A stretch of 33,419 nt of DNA from NCBI GenBank assembly GCA_903840385.1, contig CAIMFT010000131.1, forward strand, positions 1 through 33,419, written 5' to 3'. Each line of letters opens with the position of its first letter. Within the stretch, counting starts at the first letter, position 1. Shown here one piece after another: positions 1 through 8,195 of the stretch. Both the position numbers and the translations under genes were made by a program. This stretch comes from an uncultured Holophagaceae bacterium. GTDB lineage: Bacteria > Acidobacteriota > Holophagae > Holophagales > Holophagaceae. Below the pieces are notes generated by a model. The model was not told where the DNA came from, did not search any database, and was given only the letters and a program-made list of their open reading frames with translations.

Positions 1-126
1 ACAGCTAACAGCTAACAGCTAACAGCTAACAGCTAACAGCTAACAGCTAACAGCTAACAGCTAACAGCTAACAGCTAACAGCTAACAGCTAACAGCTGAC
101 AGCTGATAGCTGACAGCCGACAGCCC
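1..126. repeat. Heptanucleotide tandem repeat (unit ACAGCTA)
   Basis: Thirteen perfect copies of ACAGCTA fill bases 1-91. Five decayed copies follow (ACAGCTG, ACAGCTG, ATAGCTG, ACAGCCG, ACAGCCC) up to base 126. The array continues beyond the left window edge, so its full length is unknown. It stops two bases before the stop codon of the minus-strand histidine kinase gene, so it is intergenic and cannot shift a reading frame here. The copies nearest the gene are the most mutated, as expected for slippage in the array core with decay at the edge. Confidence 0.95.
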
Positions 127-128
127 CC

Positions 129-1571
129 TTAAGCAATCAGCATCGTCACCTTCAGCGTGCTGCCCTTCCCCAGGCCTTCGCTGCTGAGGCTGATGGAGCC
201 GCCCATCATGCCCATGAGGTGCTTGCAGATCACGAGGCCGAGGCCGGTGCCGCCGAACTCCCGGCTGTGGCCACCTTCGGCCTGGGCGAACTTCTGGAAT
301 AGGCGGGCCTGAGACTCGGCGCTGACCCCAATGCCCGTGTCCACCACCAGGAGGGTGAGGGTGCCTGGGTTGCGCTCGACATCAACGGAGACACTGCCCT
401 CCCGGGTGAACTTGAGGGCGTTCGACAGCAGGTTGAGCAGCACCTGCTTGAAGCGGTGGGGGTCCACATGGACATCCGGCAGGTCCAGGGCTTCCGGCCA
501 CACCAGGGCCACCCCTGGCTTGCGGGGATAGGCCTCGGCAATGGGCTTCACCTCATCCAGCAGGGCCGCCAGGCTGTGGGGCTCCGGGTGCACTTCCAGC
601 TTGCCGGACTCGATCTTCGCCAGGTCCAGGATGTCGTTGAGGAGCCCCAGGAGGTGCTGGCCCGAGACATAGCTGTCCATGAGCATGGAGTGCATTTCCT
701 CGGCATCGTCGTAGAGGCCGTCCATGACCAGCCGGGTGAAGCCCAGGATGCCTGTCAGCGGGGTGCGCAGCTCATGGCTGGTGAGGGCCAGGAACTCGCT
801 CTTCAGCTGGTCCGCTTCCCGCAGGGCATCGTTGACGCGCTCCAGCTCCAGGGCCTGGCGCTGGAGGGCATCGCGCTGGTCCGACAGGTCGTGGAAGAGC
901 CAGGCGTTGTAGAGGGAGATGGCGGTCTGCCGCTGCAGGATCGTGATGGAGTCCAGCTCCTCTTCCTCCCAGCGCCGCTCGGCGGGCATGGCCAGGATGG
1001 CGAACCCCAGCAGGAGCAGCTGATTCTCGAAGGGGATGAAGTAGAGCTGGGCGCCATCCTCCCCCCGGAGTGGGCCCAGGGAGGGGCCATCATGGCCCTG
1101 CTCCAGCCACTGGCCCTGGAAGAGGACCAGGGGTGTGGCCGGGAAGGGGTTGGGCGCGGGCAGGCGCAGGCTGGACCACTCGGCCCGGCTGAGGCCCGTG
1201 CCATCGCGCGGGACATAGCTGGCCCCACCGTCCTCCAGGACCCAGACCACCGCTCTGCGGCAGTGGAACTCCTGGGCCAGCACGTCCAGCACCACACTCA
1301 CCACCTGACCGCCCTTGGAGGTGGCAGCAAGAATCTCGGAGACGTGGCGAAGCACCTGCATCTGATGGGAGCGCTGGCTCAGGCGGGCCCGCAGATCCCG
1401 GATCTCCTGGAGGGACGACGTGAGCTGCCGCTGGGTCTGCATGAGCTCCAGCACGGTCTCCGCCGCCTGGGGCCGGGCCGCCTGGGCCGGTGCGGCCGGC
1501 TTGGGGCCGCTACCGCTCGAGAGCGGGGGTGGGGTCGCCTTGGGACCCGAGGGACGATCCGAGTTCGCCAT
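129..1571 (-). CDS. Cytoplasmic GAF-domain sensor histidine kinase
   Basis: A 480-residue protein without membrane segments. After a Pro/Ala-rich N-terminus (about 1-35) comes a coiled coil (40-70), a GAF-like domain (about 72-225), a second helical linker (230-258) and a HisKA/HATPase core. The phospho-acceptor is His266 in SHELRTPL. The ATP site shows the N box (NLLSNALKFT), the G1 box (DTGIGV) and the G2 box (GGTGLGL). No receiver domain and no partner response regulator gene is in view, so its target is unknown. The ATG at 1571 (MANSDR) is preferred because the longer open frame upstream would enter the promoter region of the divergent kinase gene. The signal sensed is not predictable. 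Confidence 0.85.
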   Translation of the reverse strand: MANSDRPSGPKATPPPLSSGSGPKPAAPAQAARPQAAETVLELMQTQRQLTSSLQEIRDLRARLSQRSHQMQVLRHVSEILAATSKGGQVVSVVLDVLAQEFHCRRAVVWVLEDGGASYVPRDGTGLSRAEWSSLRLPAPNPFPATPLVLFQGQWLEQGHDGPSLGPLRGEDGAQLYFIPFENQLLLLGFAILAMPAERRWEEEELDSITILQRQTAISLYNAWLFHDLSDQRDALQRQALELERVNDALREADQLKSEFLALTSHELRTPLTGILGFTRLVMDGLYDDAEEMHSMLMDSYVSGQHLLGLLNDILDLAKIESGKLEVHPEPHSLAALLDEVKPIAEAYPRKPGVALVWPEALDLPDVHVDPHRFKQVLLNLLSNALKFTREGSVSVDVERNPGTLTLLVVDTGIGVSAESQARLFQKFAQAEGGHSREFGGTGLGLVICKHLMGMMGGSISLSSEGLGKGSTLKVTMLIA

Positions 1572-1636
1572 GGGGTTCAGGATGGTCCTGCGCAGACGGT
1601 CTGCCAAGGGGTGGAAAATTCGTCCAAGATGGAAGC

Positions 1637-2854
1637 ATGGCGACCCGCCCCTCCACCTTCCCACTTCAGCGCATCATTTTCCTGGCTGTGTCGGTGGTCC
1701 TGTGCGTCCAGGTGGGCTGGTGGTTCAACGTCCAGATCCGGGAGTCCTCCCGCCTCATGGAGGCCCGCATCCGGGCCCTGCGGGCCACCCGGGCTGAGGC
1801 CTGGCAGCTGGATGGGCTGAGCCTCCTCTCCAAGAACCAGCCCGGCAGTGCCTCTCGTGCCGGGCTCCTGAAGGGTCACCTGCCGAACCTGCCGGACCTG
1901 GAGCAGCGCCGCAAGCGGATCCAGAGCCGCTATCCCCATGTGGCGGTGGTACCCGCGCCCATCGCCCTGGATGACCCGGCCCTGCTGGATGGGGCCGCCT
2001 ACCTGACCCTCCGGCCCGAGCCCATCCTCGAGCTGGAGAACCAGCGCTGGCACACCGTCTTCCGGGCCGTCACCGAGGGCGCCTTCATGGTGGTGGTCGT
2101 GCTGTCCGGCCTGGTGCTGCTCTACCGGAAGCTCTCGGAGGAGCTGGACCTGCGGCAGCGGCAGCGCAACTTCACCTCCGCCGTCACCCATGAGCTGAAG
2201 ACCCCCATCGCCTCCCTGCGGGTCTGGACCGAGACCCTCTTCACCCGGACCCTCCCGGATGATCAGCGAGCCCGCATCCGGGACCTCATGGAGCGGGATC
2301 TGGAGCGCCTGAATGAGCTGGTGGGCAACCTGCTGGACGTGGCTCGCGCCGAGGCCGGCAACCTGGTGATCCACCCCGAGCCCCTGGAGCTGGAGCCCTG
2401 GCTCCGGGAGCTCTGCGAGGACATGGACCACCGGCTGGGGGCGGGCGCCCTGGGCCTGCGCCTGGAGCTCAGCTCGGAGCCCCTCTGGACCCACGCCGAC
2501 CCCAAGGCCCTGGGCACCGTCATCGAGAACCTGCTCAGCAATGCCTTCAAGTATGCCTCGGAGCCCCGGGCGACCACCGTGACCCTGGACGAGGACGGGG
2601 AGGATGTCCGCATCGTGGTGAGCGACCAGGGCCATGGCCTGGCCGCCCAGGACCTGCCCCACCTCTTCCAGCGCTTCTTCCGAGTGGGGGACGAGCTGAC
2701 CCGGCAGGTGGCGGGTACGGGCCTGGGCCTCTTCCTGGTCAAGGAAATCGTCACCCGCCATGGCGGCTTGGTCCGGGCCTCCAGCCGAGGCCTGGGCTTG
2801 GGCTCGGCCTTCACCATCCGCCTGCCCCGCCTCCCGAGGCCCGCCGATGCCTGA
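1637..2854 (+). CDS. Membrane sensor histidine kinase
   Basis: A 405-residue transmembrane kinase. One membrane segment lies at about 12-29 and a second at about 145-163, bracketing a periplasmic region of roughly 115 residues that I do not recognise. No HAMP domain is evident after the second segment. HisKA follows with His185 in THELKTPIASL, then HATPase motifs NLLSNAFKYA, DQGHGL and GTGLGL. The ATG at 1637 has a short purine run (GGAAG) just upstream. Its 3' end overlaps the ECF sigma gene by 8 bp, so the two are probably translated together. No response regulator is encoded next to it, which is unusual for this type of kinase. Confidence 0.87.
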   Translation: MATRPSTFPLQRIIFLAVSVVLCVQVGWWFNVQIRESSRLMEARIRALRATRAEAWQLDGLSLLSKNQPGSASRAGLLKGHLPNLPDLEQRRKRIQSRYPHVAVVPAPIALDDPALLDGAAYLTLRPEPILELENQRWHTVFRAVTEGAFMVVVVLSGLVLLYRKLSEELDLRQRQRNFTSAVTHELKTPIASLRVWTETLFTRTLPDDQRARIRDLMERDLERLNELVGNLLDVARAEAGNLVIHPEPLELEPWLRELCEDMDHRLGAGALGLRLELSSEPLWTHADPKALGTVIENLLSNAFKYASEPRATTVTLDEDGEDVRIVVSDQGHGLAAQDLPHLFQRFFRVGDELTRQVAGTGLGLFLVKEIVTRHGGLVRASSRGLGLGSAFTIRLPRLPRPADA

Positions 2855-3467
2855 GCCTGTTCCGCTGAGCGCCGAGGCACCCCTGCTCCGTGCCGCCGCA
2901 GACGGCGACAGCGCCGCCTTTGAGGCCTTGGTCCGGCCCCACCTGGGCATGTTCTTCCGGGTCATCGACCGGATCCTGGGCAACGAGGCCGAGAGCCAGG
3001 ACGCCCTCCAGGACGCCCTCATCACCCTCTTCCGGGAGCTCCCGGGCTTCCAGGGCGCCAGCAAGTTCAGCACCTGGGCCTACCGCATCTGTGTCAACCA
3101 GGCCCTGATGGCCCGCCGCAAGCGGGTCCGCCGCCGGGAGGATGCCATCGAGGATCTGATGCCACGTTTTGGCGACGACGGGCATCACATGAGTGAGGAC
3201 GTCGTCCTCGACTGGAGCGAGGACGCGGAGGCACTGGCGATGGTTCAGCAGGAAGAACTGAAGTCCCGGGTCCGGGCGGGCCTTGATCGGCTCTCCGATG
3301 ACCAGCGGGCGGTCTTCGTATTGCGGGACCTGGAGGGCTGGAACACCGAAGAGATTGCAGACCACCTGGGCATCACCCGGGAGCTGGTCCGCCAGCGGGT
3401 CCACCGGGCCCGCCTGGCGCTCCGGGCCCTCCTGCCCGAGTTTGCTCCGACCGGAGGGGTGCGATGA
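2847..3467 (+). CDS. ECF-type RNA polymerase sigma factor
   Basis: A 206-residue sigma-70 family protein of the extracytoplasmic-function size class. Region 2 occupies about residues 25-95 and includes the FSTWAYRICVNQALMARRK stretch that contacts the -10 element. Region 4 (about 150-200) contains the helix-turn-helix EEIADHLGITRELVRQRVHRA for the -35 element. An acidic linker lies between them. The start at 2847 overlaps the upstream kinase stop by 8 bp. Its own stop overlaps the anti-sigma start in an ATGA arrangement, so kinase, sigma and anti-sigma form one coupled unit. The downstream ChrR-like protein is its likely regulator. Confidence 0.9.
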   Translation: MPEPVPLSAEAPLLRAAADGDSAAFEALVRPHLGMFFRVIDRILGNEAESQDALQDALITLFRELPGFQGASKFSTWAYRICVNQALMARRKRVRRREDAIEDLMPRFGDDGHHMSEDVVLDWSEDAEALAMVQQEELKSRVRAGLDRLSDDQRAVFVLRDLEGWNTEEIADHLGITRELVRQRVHRARLALRALLPEFAPTGGVR

Positions 3468-4240
3468 CGGTCCTGGTCCCCACCTGCGAGCGGGTCACGG
3501 CCCTCCTCACGGACTACGAAGAAGGCTCTCTGGGCCCCCTGGACTGGCTGGGATTGAAGGTCCACCTGGCCATCTGTCCCCCCTGTCGCACCTTCCTCGA
3601 GGCCTTTGCCCGCACCCCGGCCCTGGTGGCCCGGGCCTGGGACGAAGCGCCGGAAGCCCGCGCCGAAGGTGCCCTGGCCGGCGCCCTGGCCGCTCTCCGG
3701 GAAGGCCGCATCCCCAAAGGGCCCCGGCACCATCCAGAGCCCAGCGCCTGGCGCGCCCTCGAAGCAGGGGGCGATACCTTCACGGCCCTCCTCCTGAGGA
3801 TCCACCTGGGGCACTGCTCCTCCTGCCGCGAGGCTCAGGGTGGCGAGCAGGCCATCACCCCGGCCGCCGGGGATCCCCTCGAGGCCCTGCGGCCCCACCT
3901 GCCTCCCGACAGCCGCTGGCGCTGGTCCAACCTCGGGGACGGCCGCATCACCCGGGTGCTGCGGGATGCCCGCTCCGGCGCCTCCCTGAGTGTGGCCCGC
4001 CTGCCGGGGGGTGCCCGGGTGCCCAGCCATGGCCATGAGGGCCCTGAGGTCTCCGTGCTGCTCTGTGGTGGCCTGCAGGATGGCCCGGCCCACCTGGGCC
4101 CAGGGGACTGGATCGAGCACACCCGCGGCACCCGCCACGCCCCCGAGGCCGATCCCCGAGGCGAGTGCTGGGCCCTGGTGCGCCTGGAGTCCGGCATCCG
4201 GTTTGAAGGCTGGCGCAGGGTGTTTGGGGTCCTGCGTTAG
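3464..4240 (+). CDS. ChrR-like cupin anti-sigma factor with two zinc-finger motifs
   Basis: A 258-residue protein. Two H-x3-C-x2-C motifs are visible: His34/Cys38/Cys41 and His114/Cys118/Cys121. This is the ligand pattern of zinc-binding anti-sigma domains, which normally occur once. The C-terminal half is a cupin resembling ChrR, with the metal-site segment SHGHEGPE and the later strand GDWIEHTRGTRHAP. By analogy to ChrR, the N-terminal zinc domain would hold the ECF sigma factor and the cupin would sense an oxidant or ligand; that role is inferred. Translation is coupled to the sigma gene (ATGA). Its stop codon overlaps the convergent hypE stop by 4 bp, leaving no room for a separate terminator. 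Confidence 0.82.
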   Translation: MTVLVPTCERVTALLTDYEEGSLGPLDWLGLKVHLAICPPCRTFLEAFARTPALVARAWDEAPEARAEGALAGALAALREGRIPKGPRHHPEPSAWRALEAGGDTFTALLLRIHLGHCSSCREAQGGEQAITPAAGDPLEALRPHLPPDSRWRWSNLGDGRITRVLRDARSGASLSVARLPGGARVPSHGHEGPEVSVLLCGGLQDGPAHLGPGDWIEHTRGTRHAPEADPRGECWALVRLESGIRFEGWRRVFGVLR

Positions 4241-5283
4241 CAGATCCGGGGTAGCTGCTCGCCGCTGAGGAGGTCCAGCAGCCGAGAGGTCCCCAGGACC
4301 GTGCGGAGCCCCACCCGGCCGGCGGGTCCCTCGACCACCCGCCCGATGCGGGCTGCGCCCTGACCCTCTGGAATGGCTTGGAGAATCGCCAGCGCCTGGT
4401 CGGCCTCGGCCTCGGGCAGGAAGGCCACCAGGCGCCCCTCGCAGGCCACGTAGAGGGGGTCCAGGCCCAGGATCTCGCAGGCCGCCGCCACGGCCTCGTC
4501 CACCGGGATGGCGGCCTCATCGGCCTCAATGGCCACCCCGGCGGAAGCCGCGATCTCGTTAAGCACGGACGCCAGGCCCCCCCGGGTGGGATCCCGGAAG
4601 CAGTGAACGTCGAGCCCCGCGGCCAGGAGGGCCGCCGCCAGGTGGTGCACGGGCCCACAGTCGCTGGTGACCGGGGTCTCGAAGCGGATGCCCTCCCGCA
4701 CGGACATGACGGCGATGCCGTGCCGACCCAGATCCCCGCTCACCAGGACCGCATCCCCCGGGCGCACCCGGCGCGGGTGCAGCTCCACCCCGGCGGGAAT
4801 CAGGCCGATGCCGGCGGTGGTGATGAACACGCCATCGGCCTTGCCCCGGTCCACCACCTTGGTGTCGCCGGTGGCGAGGCGCACGCCGCAGCGGTCCGCC
4901 GCCGCCTTCATGGCGGCCACCAGAGGCGTCAGCTCGGCGAAGGGCAGGCCCTCTTCGAGAATGAAGGCGCTGCTCAGGGCCAGGGGCCGGGCGCCGGCCA
5001 TGGCCAGGTCATTGACCGTGCCGTAGACCGCCAGCTCCCCCAGGTTGCCGCCAGGGAAGGCCCGGGGATGCACCACGAACCCATCCGTGGTGAAGGCCAG
5101 GCGGGCGCCGCCGGCTTCGACCACCGCACTGTCGTGGAGGCCCGCCGGGTCGGCCCCCAGGATGGGCAGGAAGAGCCCCTCGATGAGCTCCTTCATGAGG
5201 CGGCCGCCGCCGCCGTGGGCCATCTGCACCGAGTCGTGGCGCAGGGGGCGGGGGCAGGCCAAGGCGAAGGGATCGGTGGTCAT
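4237..5283 (-). CDS. hypE: Hydrogenase maturation protein HypE (carbamoyl dehydratase)
   Basis: HypE (348 residues) takes the carbamoyl group from HypF onto its C-terminal cysteine and dehydrates it to the thiocyanate that becomes the CN ligands of the NiFe centre. The family-defining C-terminal PRIC tail is present, ending in Cys348, as is the N-terminal MAHGGGGRLM motif. The PurM/ThiL-type fold is shown by FTTDGFVV, GTVNDLAM and the ATGDTKVV loop. I take the ATG at 5283. It is the last gene of the structural hydrogenase operon, 42 bp after the maturation protease. Confidence 0.94.
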   Translation of the reverse strand: MTTDPFALACPRPLRHDSVQMAHGGGGRLMKELIEGLFLPILGADPAGLHDSAVVEAGGARLAFTTDGFVVHPRAFPGGNLGELAVYGTVNDLAMAGARPLALSSAFILEEGLPFAELTPLVAAMKAAADRCGVRLATGDTKVVDRGKADGVFITTAGIGLIPAGVELHPRRVRPGDAVLVSGDLGRHGIAVMSVREGIRFETPVTSDCGPVHHLAAALLAAGLDVHCFRDPTRGGLASVLNEIAASAGVAIEADEAAIPVDEAVAAACEILGLDPLYVACEGRLVAFLPEAEADQALAILQAIPEGQGAARIGRVVEGPAGRVGLRTVLGTSRLLDLLSGEQLPRIC

Positions 5284-5325
5284 GGGGCGTCCGGGGAGTG
5301 AGCCAAGGGTCGCACAGGAGGCCAC

Positions 5326-5790
5326 TCAGGGCCTGAGGCATTCCTGACGGACGGCCGCAGCGATGGCCGGGAGGGCCGCCGCCACCTCGGGGCTGAGGCT
5401 GTAGCGCATGTCCTGGGGCCAGCCGATGGAGACGGCGAAGAGCACCACCTCCGGCTCCTCGCCCAGCAGGTAGAAGCTGTCCAGCAGGTCCCGCAGGCCG
5501 ATGTCATGGGCCGTGAGGGTGACGGGGTACTCCGTCGAGAACCGTGGCTCCAGGCGCTGCACGGTGCCCGGTGGCTGGCCGTCCGCCGTGGCATCGATCA
5601 GGATCATGCGGCGGGCCTCGCGCATGGGCTCGAGCAGCACGAGGCTGCCCGTGCCGCCATCCAGGAGGTCCACGTGGGAGGGCAGGCCCCCCTCCGCCTG
5701 GAGGTGGTCGATGACAGCCACCCCCACCCCCTCGTCACCGAGGAGGACATTGCCGATGCCAAGGACCAAGGTGCGACCGTCAATCTTCAA
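5326..5790 (-). CDS. NiFe-hydrogenase maturation endopeptidase (HyaD/HupD family)
   Basis: A 154-residue protease that trims the C-terminal peptide of the large subunit once nickel is in place. The N-terminus VLGIGNVLLGDEGVGV is the family signature, with the nickel-binding Glu/Asp of GDEG. LLDGGTGS and the later TAHDIGLRD (Asp/His) supply the remaining conserved positions. No ATG fits. A TTG at 5790 gives the expected N-terminus directly before the signature, has a GGAAG ribosome site 8 bases upstream, and overlaps the cytochrome b stop by 11 bp. Its likely substrate is the large subunit encoded two genes upstream. Confidence 0.88.
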   Translation of the reverse strand: MKIDGRTLVLGIGNVLLGDEGVGVAVIDHLQAEGGLPSHVDLLDGGTGSLVLLEPMREARRMILIDATADGQPPGTVQRLEPRFSTEYPVTLTAHDIGLRDLLDSFYLLGEEPEVVLFAVSIGWPQDMRYSLSPEVAAALPAIAAAVRQECLRP

Positions 5791-6463
5791 GCAGGTCTTC
5801 CCGTTCGAACTTCCAGCCACCGACCATGGAGGAGGTCGTGCCGCGGCCTTCCACGTAGTCGTGGTAGAAGACGAGGTAGACGTGGACCACCGTGAACAGG
5901 ACGTAGAACCAGAGCATGGCGTGGTGCCACTGGCGCACCACCAGCTCCCCACCCATGAGGGGCACCACCCAGGCGGCCAGCTTGCCGAGGACCGAGTGGC
6001 TCATGGGGCCGTAGAGGGCGAAGCCCGTCAGGCCCTGGAACATGAAGATGAGGAAGGTGACGAAGTAGATGAGCCCCGCCAGGCGGTTGTGGCCCAGCGG
6101 GATGCGGCCCGTGCCACGGGTCTGCAGGATGTCGATGCGCAGCACCTCCACGATGTCCTGCCAGGCCTTGCGGGTCATCGGGATGAACTTGTCCCAGGCG
6201 GCGAAGCGGTTGCCCACGAAGCCCCAGTAGGTGCGGACCAGCATGTTGAACAGGAAGACGTAGCCGGCGGTGAAGTGCAGGAAGCGCACCGTGCCAAACC
6301 AGTACTGGCCAGAGGCCTCCTGGGCGAGGCTCACCGTGAAGGGCTTCCCGATGAGGAAGCCGGTGACGCCGAGGACGCAGATGGACAGCGCATTCAGCCA
6401 GTGGTAGACCCGGACAGGCATTTCCCAGACATAGAGCCGGCGGTAGGTGTGTCTCGAGGACAT
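5780..6463 (-). CDS. NiFe-hydrogenase cytochrome b subunit (HyaC/HupC family)
   Basis: A 227-residue integral membrane di-haem cytochrome b that anchors the hydrogenase and passes electrons to quinone. Four hydrophobic segments are visible: around YHWLNALSICVLGVTGFLIG, FLHFTAGYVFLFNMLVRTYW, LIYFVTFLIFMFQGLTGFAL and HHAMLWFYVLFTVVHVYLVF. Histidines expected as haem ligands lie in VYHWLN, FLHFTAGY, QWHHAMLW and VHVYLVFYH. The ATG at 6463 gives the family-typical N-terminus (RLYVWEMPVRVYHWLN) and follows GGGAGCTC; it sits 13 bases after the large-subunit stop. Longer open frame upstream is antisense-like sequence inside the large-subunit gene and is ignored. Confidence 0.92.
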   Translation of the reverse strand: MSSRHTYRRLYVWEMPVRVYHWLNALSICVLGVTGFLIGKPFTVSLAQEASGQYWFGTVRFLHFTAGYVFLFNMLVRTYWGFVGNRFAAWDKFIPMTRKAWQDIVEVLRIDILQTRGTGRIPLGHNRLAGLIYFVTFLIFMFQGLTGFALYGPMSHSVLGKLAAWVVPLMGGELVVRQWHHAMLWFYVLFTVVHVYLVFYHDYVEGRGTTSSMVGGWKFEREDLLED

Positions 6464-6476
6464 GGGGAGCTCCCGC

Positions 6477-8195
6477 TCAGTAGAACTGCACCTGGTGGAT
6501 GTGCTTGCCGGAAGGATCGTAGAGGTGCACCGCACAGGCGAGGCAGGGGTCGAAGGAGTGGATGGTGCGGAGGATCTCCACCGGCTGCTCGAGGTTGGCC
6601 ACCGGGGTGCCAATGAGAGCCTGCTCGTAGGCGGAGCGCTGGCCCTTGGGGTCCCGGGGCGAGGCGTTCCAGGTGGTGGGCACCACCAGCTGGTAGTTGT
6701 CGATGACCCGATCCTTGATGCTCACCCAGTGGGCCAGAGCACCGCGGGGTGCCTCGGTCATGCCCACGCCCTCGGCCGTGGCCGGCCAGGTGTCGGGCTC
6801 CCACTTTTCCTTGGTGAAGGTACGGGTCTCACCAGCCTTGAGGTTGGCAATCAGGTCCCCGTAGAAGCCCTTCATCCAGTGGGCCACGATCTGGGTCTCC
6901 ACGCCGCGGGCGGCGGTGCGACCCAGGGTCGAGAACAGGGCGGTAATGGGCACGTCGAGCTTCTTCAGCACCACGCCCACCAGCTCCTTCACGTCCGTGT
7001 TCCCCTTGGCATAGGCCACCAGCATGCGGGAGAGGGGACCCACTTCCATGGGGTTTTCCTTCCACCGAGGCGTCTTCAGCCAGGAGTACTTGCCGTCCGT
7101 GTTGAGGTGCTGGTAAGGCGGCTGGGGGCCGGTGTAGTTGAACTCGGTCTCGCCCTTGAAGGGGTGCAGGCCCACGCCATCGCCACCCCCGTACTGGTAC
7201 CAGCTGTGGTTGATGTACTCCTTGATCTCGTTCAGGTTCTTGCCGTTGACCTCGTGGATCTCGTTGAGGTTGCGGTTGAGGATCGCGCCCCGGGGCAGCA
7301 GGTAGGAGCTGGGATCGTTGTAGCCCTTGGTGGGCAGGTCGCCGTAGGCCAGGTAGTTGGGCAGGCCGCCGCCGATGGCACCCCAGTCCTTGTAGAAGCT
7401 GGCGATGGCCAGCAGGTCCGGGATGTAGACCTGCTCCACGAAGGCGATGGCATCGTTGATCAGGCTGCCCACATGGTTCAGGCGCTCGGTGTTGATGGCG
7501 CCCACGTCTTCGAGGTTGAAGGAGCAGGGTACGCCGCCCACCAGGTAATTGGGGTGCGGATTATTGCCACCGAAGATGGCGTGGATCTTCACCAGCTCCT
7601 TCTGCCACTCCAGGGCATCCAGGTAGTGGGAGACCGCCAGGAGGTTCACTTCCGGGGGCAGCTTGTAGGCCTTGTGGCCCCAGTAGCCGTTGGCGAAGAT
7701 GCCCAGCTGGCCACTCTCCACGAACTTCTTCATGCGGGTCTGCACCGCCGCGAAGTGGCCGGGGTTGGACTTGGGCCAGGCACTGAGCGACTGCGCGAGC
7801 TTGGAGGTGGCCACAGGGTCCGCCTTGAGCATGCTCACCACATCCACCCAGTCCAGGGCATGCAGGTGGTAGAAGTGCACCACGTGGTCCTGCACAAACT
7901 GGGCGCAGAACATGAGGTTGCGCACCAGCTCGGCGTTCTTGGGCACGGTGATGCTGAGGGCATCCTCCACAGACCGCACGCTGGCCAGAGCGTGCACCGT
8001 GGTGCAGACGCCGCAGACGCGCTCGGTGAAGGCCCAGGCATCGCGGGGATCGCGGCCCTTCAGGATCTTCTCGATGCCGCGCACCATGGTGCCGGCACTG
8101 TAGGCGTCCGTTACGACGCCGTTTTCCACCACCGCCTCGATGCGGAGGTGACCCTCGATGCGGGTGACGGGATCAATGACGATGCGGTTGCTCAT
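6477..8195 (-). CDS. NiFe-hydrogenase large subunit, group 1 uptake type
   Basis: The 572-residue catalytic subunit. The four nickel-binding cysteines are in RVCGVCTTVH (Cys61, Cys64) near the N-terminus and DPCLACAVH (Cys551, Cys554) near the C-terminus. A 15-residue peptide follows His557 and would be cut off by the protease encoded downstream. The N-terminal IDPVTRIEGHLRI is typical of group 1 enzymes. The start overlaps the small-subunit stop by one base (TGATG), so the subunits are translationally coupled. The enzyme would oxidise periplasmic H2 and, with the small subunit and cytochrome b, feed electrons into the quinone pool. Confidence 0.96.
   Translation of the reverse strand: MSNRIVIDPVTRIEGHLRIEAVVENGVVTDAYSAGTMVRGIEKILKGRDPRDAWAFTERVCGVCTTVHALASVRSVEDALSITVPKNAELVRNLMFCAQFVQDHVVHFYHLHALDWVDVVSMLKADPVATSKLAQSLSAWPKSNPGHFAAVQTRMKKFVESGQLGIFANGYWGHKAYKLPPEVNLLAVSHYLDALEWQKELVKIHAIFGGNNPHPNYLVGGVPCSFNLEDVGAINTERLNHVGSLINDAIAFVEQVYIPDLLAIASFYKDWGAIGGGLPNYLAYGDLPTKGYNDPSSYLLPRGAILNRNLNEIHEVNGKNLNEIKEYINHSWYQYGGGDGVGLHPFKGETEFNYTGPQPPYQHLNTDGKYSWLKTPRWKENPMEVGPLSRMLVAYAKGNTDVKELVGVVLKKLDVPITALFSTLGRTAARGVETQIVAHWMKGFYGDLIANLKAGETRTFTKEKWEPDTWPATAEGVGMTEAPRGALAHWVSIKDRVIDNYQLVVPTTWNASPRDPKGQRSAYEQALIGTPVANLEQPVEILRTIHSFDPCLACAVHLYDPSGKHIHQVQFY

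Noticed and set aside
1-126. CRISPR array
   Set aside because: Units are 7 bp with no spacers; a simple tandem repeat.
456-1820. Long plus-strand open frame (454 codons) opposite the GAF histidine kinase
   Set aside because: It is the antisense of a clear kinase gene. The product is Gln/Gly/His-rich without domains, as expected from GC-rich codon bias.
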